From NCBI GenBank assembly GCA_964528575.1, contig CAZGTQ010000304.1, positions 1-47,457 on the forward strand: DNA of 47,457 bases, given 5' to 3'. This document shows positions 1 to 6,426 of the stretch, piece after piece. Below the pieces are notes generated by a model that did no database searches, had not been told where the DNA came from, and was given only the letters and a program-made list of their open reading frames with translations. The position numbers were made by a program, and so were the translations under genes. Source of the stretch: CAZGTQ01 sp964528575 (GTDB lineage Bacteria > Planctomycetota > UBA1135 > GCA-002686595). Every line of letters begins with the position of its first letter. Positions within the stretch are counted from its first letter, which is position 1.

Positions 1-42
1 GCCGCGGCCGCCGCCGCGCGTTGCCCGCCGCGGCTCGCGGGG

Positions 43-801
43 GTGCCCTTCGGCGAGCGGCGCGCCATCGTCGTGGGCGCGAGCTCGGGGATCGGCGCCG
101 CGCTCGTGCGCCGGCTGGCGCGCGAGGGGTACCGCGTGGCCGCGCTCGCGCGCCGCGCGGACCAGCTCGAGGCGCTCGAAGCGGCGTGCGCGGACGACTG
201 CGCCGCGAGCGGCGGGAACGTGCTCGCCCGGCCGCACGACGTGACCGACGTCGACGCGGTGCCGGAGCTGTTCGAGCGGCTGGTGCGCGAGCTCGGCGGG
301 CTCGACCTCCTGGTCTACGCCGCCGGGATCATGCCCGGCGTCGAGCCCGAGGAGTACGACACCGCGAAGGACCTCGCGATCCTCGACGTGAACGTCGCGG
401 GCTGCATCGCGTGGTGCAACCCGGCCGCGAACCTCTTTCGCTCGCAGCGCGCGGGCCTGCTCGTCGGCATCTCTTCGATCGCCGGCGACCGCGGCCGCAA
501 GGGCAACCCCGTGTACTGCACGAGCAAGGCCGCGATGAACACCTATCTCGAGGCGTTGCGCAACCGGCTCGCCGAGTCGCGCGTGCACGTGTGCACGATC
601 CGCCCCGGCTACGTCGACACCGCGATGACGCAGGGGATGGAGAAGCTCTTCTGGCTCATCTCGCCCGACGAGGCCGCGCGCCAGATCCTCGCGTCGGCGC
701 GCAACCGGGTGAACGTGCGTTACGTGCCGCTGCGCTGGACGTTCGTCGGGCTCGCGCTGCGCCTGATCCCCTCGTTCCTGTTCCGCAGGCTGAACGTGTG
801 A
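43..801 (+). CDS. SDR family oxidoreductase, DprE2-like
   Basis: Classical short-chain dehydrogenase of 252 residues with a GTG start. The nucleotide-binding motif GASSGIG is at residues 12-18, NVAG at 117-120, catalytic Ser144/145, and YxxxK at Tyr158-Lys162. The C-terminal stretch (about 225-252, with LIPSFLFRRLNV) follows the end of mycobacterial DprE2, the NADH-dependent reductase that reduces decaprenyl-phospho-2-keto-ribose to the arabinose epimer. Its stop overlaps the next start (TGATG at 799-803), and the partner resembles DprE1, so the two probably act in sequence at the membrane on a polyprenyl-phospho sugar. The exact substrate is inferred. The start lies close to the window edge and no promoter is visible, so it may belong to a larger operon entering from the left. 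Confidence 0.88.
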   Translation: MPFGERRAIVVGASSGIGAALVRRLAREGYRVAALARRADQLEALEAACADDCAASGGNVLARPHDVTDVDAVPELFERLVRELGGLDLLVYAAGIMPGVEPEEYDTAKDLAILDVNVAGCIAWCNPAANLFRSQRAGLLVGISSIAGDRGRKGNPVYCTSKAAMNTYLEALRNRLAESRVHVCTIRPGYVDTAMTQGMEKLFWLISPDEAARQILASARNRVNVRYVPLRWTFVGLALRLIPSFLFRRLNV

Positions 802-2276
802 TGCCGAGCGCGACGGAGAGCCCAACGCGCAAGCGGCGCAGCGCAACGCCTCCCGCGGGGCCGCGCACCGACTACGAGTGGGTGCCCGGCTGGGGCGGCG
901 CGGTCGGCGCGTACAGCCGCGTCTTCCGGCCGACCGACGTCGAGGGCATCCGCGCGGCGTTCGAGGCGGCGCGGCGCGACGGCGCGACGATCGGAGCGCG
1001 CGGCGCGGGCTGCAGCTACGGCGACGCGAGCGTGAACGAGCGCGGCCACGTGCTCGACCTCACCGCGATGAACCGCTTCCTCGCGTGGGACCCCGCGTCC
1101 GGCGTCGCCGAACTCGAGCCGGGGGTCACCATCGAGCAGCTCTGGAAGTGCATCCTGCCGGACGGCTGGTGGCCGATGGTCGTGTCCGGGACGATGTTCC
1201 CGACGATCGCCGGCGCCGCGGCGATGAACATCCACGGCAAGAACAACTACAAGGTCGGCACGATCGGCGACGCGATCGACGAATTCGACCTCGTCCTGCC
1301 GAGCGGCGAGGTGCGCACGTGCAGCCGCGAGCGCAACGCCGACCTGTTCCACGCGTCGATCGGCGGCTTCGGCATGCTCGGCGCGTTCAGCCGCATCGTC
1401 CTGCGCACGAAGAGGGTCTATTCCGGCGACGTCGAGCAGTGCGCGTTCGCCAACCGCGACCTGCGCGAGATGATGGAGTTCATCGAGGAGCGCCGCGCGA
1501 GCGCGGACTACCTCGTCGGCTGGATCGACTGCTTCGGCAAGGGCGGCGAGCTCGGCCGCGGGCTCGTGCACGTCGGCCGTTACCTGGAGCCGGGCGAAGA
1601 TCCGGAGCCGGAGAGGACGCTCACCGTCGCGCACCAGGAGCTCCCCAAGAACATCCTCGGGGTCCTGCCCAAGTCCGAGGTCTGGCGCCTGATGCGCCCG
1701 TTCGCGAACGACTTCGGCGTCGCGCTGATCAACCGCACGAAGTACTGGTCGGGCCGCATGGAGGCGATGCGGCCGCCCGCACGCGTCTCGCACGCCGCGT
1801 TCAACTTCCTGCTCGACTTCGTACCGAACTGGAAGTGGTGCTACGGCCGCGGCGGCCTGATCCAGTACCAGTCGTTCCTGCCGAAGGAGACCGCGCACGA
1901 CGTCTACTGCGCGATGCTGCGCCGCTGCCACGCCGCCGGCCACGTCCCGTACCTCGGCGTCTTCAAGCGCCACCGCCCCGACCCGTTCTGGCTGACGCAC
2001 GCGGTCGACGGCTGGTCGTTCGCGATGGACTTCCAGGTGACGCCGGCGAAGCGCGCGAGCCTGTGGAAGCACTGCGCCGAGCTGACCGAGATGGTCCTCG
2101 CCGCCGGCGGCAAGTTCTACTTCGCGAAGGACCTCGTCATCGGCCACGGCGACATGGTCCGCTTCTTCCCGCCCGACAAGCTCGACGCCTTCCTCGCGTT
2201 GCGCGCCGAGCTCGACCCCGACGGCCTGCTCGCGACGAACCTCTGGCGCCGCGTCTTCGAGGCGCCGGAGGCCTGA
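801..2276 (+). CDS. dprE1: FAD-binding oxidoreductase, DprE1-like (polyprenyl-phospho-ribose 2-oxidase type)
   Basis: A 491-residue flavoprotein of the PCMH/FAD_binding_4 plus aldonolactone-oxidase fold. Blocks shared with mycobacterial DprE1 include GWG near residue 30, RGAGCSYGD at 67-75, NIHGKNN at 143-149, IQYQ at 354-357 and FAKD at 441-444. These place Tyr73, His145, Tyr356 and Lys443 on the DprE1 active-site residues Tyr60, His132, Tyr314 and Lys418. DprE1 oxidises decaprenylphospho-ribose at C2, and DprE2 then reduces it. The cysteine that benzothiazinone drugs attack in DprE1 (Cys387) falls on Ala408 here. The start is ATG at 801, overlapping the stop of the SDR gene. A longer in-frame reading from position 21 is only the antisense-like background of high GC. 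The family is certain; the arabinose-forming role is inferred. Confidence 0.9.
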   Translation: MPSATESPTRKRRSATPPAGPRTDYEWVPGWGGAVGAYSRVFRPTDVEGIRAAFEAARRDGATIGARGAGCSYGDASVNERGHVLDLTAMNRFLAWDPASGVAELEPGVTIEQLWKCILPDGWWPMVVSGTMFPTIAGAAAMNIHGKNNYKVGTIGDAIDEFDLVLPSGEVRTCSRERNADLFHASIGGFGMLGAFSRIVLRTKRVYSGDVEQCAFANRDLREMMEFIEERRASADYLVGWIDCFGKGGELGRGLVHVGRYLEPGEDPEPERTLTVAHQELPKNILGVLPKSEVWRLMRPFANDFGVALINRTKYWSGRMEAMRPPARVSHAAFNFLLDFVPNWKWCYGRGGLIQYQSFLPKETAHDVYCAMLRRCHAAGHVPYLGVFKRHRPDPFWLTHAVDGWSFAMDFQVTPAKRASLWKHCAELTEMVLAAGGKFYFAKDLVIGHGDMVRFFPPDKLDAFLALRAELDPDGLLATNLWRRVFEAPEA

Positions 2277-2319
2277 AGGAGCGCCCGCCACCGCGGCCGG
2301 GAACGGCCGGGAAGAGGGG

Positions 2320-2348
2320 TTGCACGTTCGCGGTAGCGCGATTACTCT
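2320..2348 (+). promoter_or_regulatory. sigma70-type promoter upstream of the protease cassette
   Basis: TTGCAC at 2320-2325 and TACTCT at 2343-2348 are separated by 17 bases. Transcription would start near 2355 and leave a leader of about 90 bases before the protease ATG at 2448. The 171 bases between 2276 and 2448 hold no gene that I can see. Just before the -35 box the sequence CGGCCGGGA occurs twice in direct repeat. Confidence 0.5.
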
Positions 2349-2447
2349 TGCGCTGCGCTGCGACCGCGGGCTGCTCTTGAGCCCCTGGCCGTTTGTCGGC
2401 TGATCGTGGCGCGCTCGCAAGCTCGCACAGAACAGGGAGGGGGAGAG

Positions 2448-3542
2448 ATGGCCGAGAAGGACGATCGGCCCGGGAAGGATCTGAATGCTCAGATCACTTC
2501 CAAGGGCTTCCACTGGCGTTCCGGCAAGACCGCGCTCAGTGACGCATCCGCGGACGAGCAGAAGGCCGTGCTGGGTCTGCGCGTCGATCCGAAGGAGCTG
2601 AAGGTGCTCGCCGGCCTCATCAAGGCGGCCGTCGCCTTCGAGTCGCTGCAGGCTCGCGTGGCGGCGCCGGCCGCCGTCGACTGGCGCAACAACAACGGCG
2701 ACTGGACGACGTCGATCAAGGATCAGAAGACCTGCGGCGCGTGCGTTTCCTTCGCCTCGTGCGCCACGATCGAGGCACGGGTGAAGATCGCGTGCGAGGA
2801 CGCCGCCCTGCAGCCGGACCTGTCGGAGGCGCACCTCTTCTTCTGCGGCTGCGGGAACTGCTGCGGCTCCGGCTGGCAGTTCACTCCGGCCCTGGACTAC
2901 TGCAAGAACACGGGCGTCGCGGTCGACTCAGCGTTCCCCTACACGCCAAGCGACCAGGCATGTCCGCCCAATCTCGCGCCGTACGTGAAGATCGATTCCT
3001 GGCGGCGGCTGCTCAGCGCGTCGGAGCGCAAGGACGCGATCGCGCAGGGCGGTCCGGTCGTCGCCGGCATGGCCGTGTACTCGGACTTCTACGCGTACAC
3101 GTCCGGCGTCTATCGCCACGCCACTGGTGGGCTGTCCGGCTACCACGCGGTCTCGGTCGTCGGCTACGACGACAGCCAGCAGTGCTGGATCGCCAAGAAC
3201 AGTTGGGGCCCGAACTGGGGAGAGCAGGGCTGGTTCCGCATCGGCTACGGCGAGTCGATCGACCAGGAGTTCCCGTTCTACGACGTCGTCGTGCAGTGTC
3301 CGGAGGAAGAGGAGCCCGAGCCGCTCCCCGACCTCTGCCGCGACTACGTTCCCTACCTCGTGCGGGTGCTCCAGGTCGCGCGCTACCACCGCGCTCTGCG
3401 CGCCTGCCTCCGCTACCATGTCTGCCGGCGCGGCCGCTCGTCGCGCTGTTCCTCGGCCGAGCTCGGCGTGACCCACACCGTCCTCGCCATCCTCCGGCGC
3501 TGCCCGCAGTACCGCACCCCGTTCTGCAGGGCCCTGGGCTGA
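2448..3542 (+). CDS. Papain-family (C1A) cysteine protease without signal peptide
   Basis: A 364-residue protein starting at ATG 2448 behind a strong purine-rich RBS (AGGGAGGGGGAG, 2434-2445); an in-frame GTG at 2406 is less likely. The catalytic set is complete: oxyanion Gln93, nucleophile Cys99 (spacing of six as in papain), His233 in GYHAVSVVGY, and Asn251 in IAKNSWGPNWGEQGWF. A Cys-rich loop, CGCGNCCGSGW, is at 133-143. The first 76 residues are a short, non-standard pro-region without a hydrophobic signal, so the enzyme appears cytoplasmic. After a Glu/Pro linker (about 284-294) comes a basic, Cys-containing tail of roughly 70 residues that I cannot assign. It is followed at 46 bases by a small acidic protein and then by a chagasin-like inhibitor of this same protease family, which suggests a self-controlled protease unit. 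Confidence 0.92.
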   Translation: MAEKDDRPGKDLNAQITSKGFHWRSGKTALSDASADEQKAVLGLRVDPKELKVLAGLIKAAVAFESLQARVAAPAAVDWRNNNGDWTTSIKDQKTCGACVSFASCATIEARVKIACEDAALQPDLSEAHLFFCGCGNCCGSGWQFTPALDYCKNTGVAVDSAFPYTPSDQACPPNLAPYVKIDSWRRLLSASERKDAIAQGGPVVAGMAVYSDFYAYTSGVYRHATGGLSGYHAVSVVGYDDSQQCWIAKNSWGPNWGEQGWFRIGYGESIDQEFPFYDVVVQCPEEEEPEPLPDLCRDYVPYLVRVLQVARYHRALRACLRYHVCRRGRSSRCSSAELGVTHTVLAILRRCPQYRTPFCRALG

Positions 3543-3588
3543 ACCGACGCGCGCAGCACAGACACGACGTAGATCCCGAGGTATCGAC

Positions 3589-3948
3589 ATGTCGAGCGAA
3601 CACGATGACGCCCTCCGCGAGCTGGCGGCGATGGCACGCCGGGACGATCGAGAGGGCGATTGCGGGTGTGGCCCCGGCGCCACGGCCCGGTCCACGCCGA
3701 AGCGGGCGCCGTGGAGCGCCTTCTCGCCGGGCGCTTCGGCGCGGGAGATGGACCTGCTCCTGGGCGAGGGCGAGCTCGCTCTCGCGATGATCGAGCGCGA
3801 GGAGCCGGTCGCCGCGGACGAGGATCTCTCCCTCGAGACCGCCGAGATCGAGCTCGGGGCCCTGGGCGAGGAGGACGAGCCGTCGTTCCGTAACCTCCTG
3901 GCGCTCGTCGAGCGCTACCCGGGGTTGAAGATCACGTTCTCGTATTGA
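3589..3948 (+). CDS. Small acidic protein of unknown family, between protease and inhibitor
   Basis: A 119-residue protein with a good RBS (GAGG, 7 bases before ATG 3589). I do not recognise the family. The N-terminal third carries a DCGCGPG motif (about residues 24-30) and a basic patch. Residues 54-98 are strongly acidic and probably helical, and the end LALVERYPGLKITFSY looks like a helix followed by a beta-strand. There is no signal peptide or membrane segment. Its stop overlaps the inhibitor's TTG start (TTGA, 3945-3948), so the two are probably translated together. The position between a papain-like protease and its likely inhibitor suggests a partner or substrate of the protease; a role as a modified-peptide precursor is possible but unsupported. 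It is a real gene by RBS, spacing and coupling. Confidence 0.75.
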   Translation: MSSEHDDALRELAAMARRDDREGDCGCGPGATARSTPKRAPWSAFSPGASAREMDLLLGEGELALAMIEREEPVAADEDLSLETAEIELGALGEEDEPSFRNLLALVERYPGLKITFSY

Positions 3949-4262
3949 CGCGTACCGCCGTGGTGAAGATCTACGGCGAGGCCCAGACCCGCATCGACGC
4001 GAAAGAGGGCGAGGAGTTCGCGATCGAGCTGCCCACGGCGCTCGGCTACCAGTGGCAGCTCGATCCCGGCGATCTGCCGGGCGTGCGCCTGATCGAGCAA
4101 CGGGAGCTCCAGCCCCGAGGCCCGGGCATCGGCGCGCCCGCACTGCAACGCTTCCTGTTCCGCGCGGTCGCGCGCGGCTCACTCGACGTCTCGCTCACGA
4201 ACAAGCGCTCCTGGGAGGCCGAGCCGGAAAAGCGCTGCGTTTTTCACGTGCGCGTCAGGTAG
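3945..4262 (+). CDS. Chagasin-like (I42 family) cysteine protease inhibitor
   Basis: A 105-residue protein showing the three inhibitory loops of the chagasin fold in order. LPTALGYQW (about residues 29-37) stands for the NPTTGYxW loop, GPGIGAPALQRFLFRAVARG (60-79) for the GxGG loop and following strand, and NKRSWE (86-91) for RPWE. Chagasins block papain-like proteases by inserting these loops into the active-site cleft. The natural target here would be the C1A protease two genes upstream. The start is uncertain: TTG 3945 overlaps the previous stop, and GTG at 3960 or 3963 would remove five or six residues. No signal peptide is seen, so inhibitor and protease would share the cytoplasm. The 3' end overlaps the convergent methyltransferase gene by eight bases. 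First-loop residues deviate from the consensus, so potency is unknown. Confidence 0.8.
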   Translation: MTRTAVVKIYGEAQTRIDAKEGEEFAIELPTALGYQWQLDPGDLPGVRLIEQRELQPRGPGIGAPALQRFLFRAVARGSLDVSLTNKRSWEAEPEKRCVFHVRVR

Positions 4263-5064
4263 CTGCGCGCTTGCGCGCCACCGCCCAGTAGCCGAGCGCC
4301 ATCCCCTCGTCGCGCGTCATCTTCGACGCGAGGTGGAAGCCGCCCTGCAGGGCGAACACGAGCGGCGTGATCAGCGCCGAGCGCCAGCGGCTCGGGATCA
4401 CGCTGCCGTCGGCGAGCAGCTCCTTCGCGCCGAAGCTGCGCAGGAGGTACTGCGCGCTCATCGCGCCGAGCGCGACCGAGTAGTTGCCGCGCGGCTCGAG
4501 CCGCTCGACCTCGAGGCCGTGGCGCGCGCAGATCGCGCGGATGCCGGCGGGCGTGAAGCGCGAGTAGTCCGCGGGCAGGAAGTGGAGCTGCTGCGAGAAC
4601 GGCACGGTGAGCAGCAGCCGGCCTCCGGGGCGGAGCACGCGCGCCATCTCGGCGACGCAGCGGTCGGGCTCGATCAGGTGCTCGAGCACCTCCATGCAGA
4701 GCACCGTGTCGAAGCTCGCGGCTCGGAACGGCAGGCGGTTGCCGTCGCCGAAGACGTCGACGCAGTCGCGCAGGAACGCGGCGAGCGACCAGAGCTCGGG
4801 CTGCTTCTCCTCGAGCACGCCGGGATGGTCCAGCCCGACGTAGCGCTCGACGTACGGCTCGAAGAGCGCCTCGTACGGCCGCTCGGACACCCCGACGTCG
4901 AGCAGGACGCCCGTGGCGTGCGGCGCGAGCGCCTCGGCCGCCCGGCGCAGCCAGACCCAGTCGAGCCAGTACGGATTGAGCGGCGTGCGCTTGCGCCAGG
5001 CTCGCAAGCGCGCGGACAAGCCGGTGCGCGTGACCACCACGCCGCTTCGCTGCGCCCGAGCCAT
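4255..5064 (-). CDS. Class I SAM-dependent methyltransferase
   Basis: A 269-residue protein with a Rossmann methyltransferase core. Motif I is VLLDVGVS at 53-60, the acidic residue binding the SAM ribose is Asp79 in VGLDHP, DGNRLPF is at 107-113, and FDTVLCMEVLEHL is at 118-130, followed by ARVLRPGGRLLLTVPF. This is the Methyltransf_11/UbiE-like pattern of small-molecule methyltransferases; the substrate cannot be told. A TATCCT hexamer lies 10 bases before the ATG on the minus strand and may be a -10 box, so the gene may have its own start despite lying 21 bases after apaH. It converges on the inhibitor gene and overlaps its end. Confidence 0.85.
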   Translation of the reverse strand: MARAQRSGVVVTRTGLSARLRAWRKRTPLNPYWLDWVWLRRAAEALAPHATGVLLDVGVSERPYEALFEPYVERYVGLDHPGVLEEKQPELWSLAAFLRDCVDVFGDGNRLPFRAASFDTVLCMEVLEHLIEPDRCVAEMARVLRPGGRLLLTVPFSQQLHFLPADYSRFTPAGIRAICARHGLEVERLEPRGNYSVALGAMSAQYLLRSFGAKELLADGSVIPSRWRSALITPLVFALQGGFHLASKMTRDEGMALGYWAVARKRAAT

Positions 5065-5085
5065 GAAGCGCGAGAGGATACGGCG

Positions 5086-5796
5086 TCAGCCCGGGCTCTG
5101 GTACGCGCGGCGCGCGGGGATCTGCTCGATCCGCTCCTCCTCGGGGACCCACGCGGTCAAGCTCCCGCCCCAGACGCACCCGGTGTCGAGGCCGCGCACG
5201 CCGCGCTCGCGCACCAATCCGCGCCGCGACCAGTGCCCGAACACGATCGTCCAGGGCCGCTCGCCCGCGAATTCGTACCAGGGGCGGAACGGCGGTCCGG
5301 GCGGCGGCTCGTCGCGCTCGGGCGTCCGGCCGTCCGCCGTGCACCAGCGGACGCGCGTCGCGAAGTCGACGTCGGGATCGCGCGTCCACGGCTCCTTGTC
5401 GCGCAGCAGCTCGACGGGATCGTCCCAGCGCGGGTGGACGCCCGCGTGGATCGCGAGCACGTCGTCCCAGCCCAGCGCGAACGGGCGCTCGGCGAGCCAG
5501 GCGAGCAGCTCGTCGCGGTCGGGCGCGTCGAGCACGTCCTCGATCGTGTCGGAGCTCGTCAGCTCCCGCAGGCCGCGCGCCGTGCGGAGCAGGTGCACGT
5601 CGTGGTTGCCGAGCACGCCCCCGGCGCCGAGCTCGCGCATCAACCGCAGCACGCGCAGGTTCTCCGGGCCGCGGTTGACGAAGTCGCCGACCGGGTGGAT
5701 CTCGTCCACGCCGGGCTCGAGCCCGACGGCCTCGAGCAGGTCCTCGAGCTCCGCCAAGCAGCCCTGGATGTCCCCGATGAAGATGCGCCGGCCCAT
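5086..5796 (-). CDS. apaH: Symmetrical bis(5'-nucleosyl)-tetraphosphatase (ApaH-type metallophosphoesterase)
   Basis: A 236-residue protein with calcineurin-type phosphoesterase signatures in ApaH order: GDIQGC at 8-13, GDFVNRGPENLRVLR at 37-51 and LGNHDVHLL at 62-70. ApaH hydrolyses Ap4A to two ADP and also removes Np4 caps from RNA. The Gln in GDIQG, in place of the usual His, also occurs in ApaH proteins of other bacteria and is not by itself a sign of inactivity. It is shorter than the E. coli enzyme (about 280 residues). The start codon is 6 bases from a minus-strand TAGGAT hexamer and no Shine-Dalgarno sequence is present, which suggests a leaderless message. Confidence 0.88.
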   Translation of the reverse strand: MGRRIFIGDIQGCLAELEDLLEAVGLEPGVDEIHPVGDFVNRGPENLRVLRLMRELGAGGVLGNHDVHLLRTARGLRELTSSDTIEDVLDAPDRDELLAWLAERPFALGWDDVLAIHAGVHPRWDDPVELLRDKEPWTRDPDVDFATRVRWCTADGRTPERDEPPPGPPFRPWYEFAGERPWTIVFGHWSRRGLVRERGVRGLDTGCVWGGSLTAWVPEEERIEQIPARRAYQSPG

Positions 5797-5802
5797 GGTC
5801 GG

Positions 5803-5812
5803 ATCCTAAGAT
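5803..5812. promoter_or_regulatory. Overlapping divergent -10 elements between apaH and the 199-residue membrane protein
   Basis: On the minus strand TAGGAT (5808-5803) stands 6 bases before the apaH ATG. On the plus strand TAAGAT (5807-5812) stands 6 bases before GTG 5819. The two hexamers share the bases TA at 5807-5808. No Shine-Dalgarno sequence fits in the 22-base gap, so both messages would begin at or near the start codon, and the two promoters should exclude each other. No clear -35 box is seen for either. Confidence 0.45.
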
Positions 5813-5818
5813 GTCCGC

Positions 5819-6418
5819 GTGGAACCTCCGAGCGATCGGCCGCCGCAGGGAGGGCTGCACCCCGCGGGGATCGCGGCCATGGCGGTGGGACTGGCGGCCA
5901 TGGCGGCGCTCGTCGCGGTCGGCCTCGGGGTCGGCGCGGGGTTCTACCGCTACAAGCAGCCGCAGGTGAAGGCCCAGGTCGAGCGGGAGCTCGCCGACGC
6001 GCCGACCCGCCCCGAGGGTCGCGTGCAGCAGTGGGTCTTCTTCGGCGCGCCGCAGATCCACCACGCGGTGCAGCAGGCGCGCATGTCGGCGCAGCAGCCC
6101 TGGTTCGTCGCCTACACGGTGCGCCAAGGCGAGGCGCCGCCCGAGGTGTGGGGCTTCCCGGCGGCCGAGCTGCAGCCCGACGACATCGTCGCCGATGGGA
6201 TGCGCGTCGAAGTGCGGCTCCCCCGGGCACGGCTGTTGGCGCGGGCGGCGCTGCGCGGCGGGAACGCGGCGTACGTCCCCGCGTACGGACCCGAGGCCGC
6301 GGTCGACCCGAACGCGCAGATCGTCGATCGCATCGAGCGGCTGCTCGCCGAGCTCGAAGCCGCGCTCGCCAAGGACATCGCCGGCGCGTCGATCGACGTC
6401 GTCGTCCGCGCGGAGTAG
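5819..6418 (+). CDS. Membrane-anchored protein of unknown function
   Basis: A 199-residue protein starting at GTG. It has a short proline-rich N-terminus and one membrane helix at about residues 17-42 (Ala/Gly/Val-rich). The remaining domain of about 155 residues contains RVQQWVFFGAPQIHHAVQQAR and ends in an amphipathic helix (LLAELEAALAKDIAG). I do not recognise the family. The domain after the helix probably lies on the outer face of the inner membrane. It is separated by 8 bases from the sulfatase-like gene and probably shares its transcript. Confidence 0.7.
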   Translation: MEPPSDRPPQGGLHPAGIAAMAVGLAAMAALVAVGLGVGAGFYRYKQPQVKAQVERELADAPTRPEGRVQQWVFFGAPQIHHAVQQARMSAQQPWFVAYTVRQGEAPPEVWGFPAAELQPDDIVADGMRVEVRLPRARLLARAALRGGNAAYVPAYGPEAAVDPNAQIVDRIERLLAELEAALAKDIAGASIDVVVRAE

Positions 6419-6426
6419 CGCGCGCC

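Noticed and set aside
5086..5796. GDIQG as a broken ApaH active site
   Set aside because: Gln at this place occurs in ApaH of other bacteria; the remaining metal motifs are intact.
4333..6426. Extension of the sulfatase-like gene about 2 kb upstream
   Set aside because: The sequence before ATG 6427 is antisense to the methyltransferase and apaH genes and shows no protein-like features.
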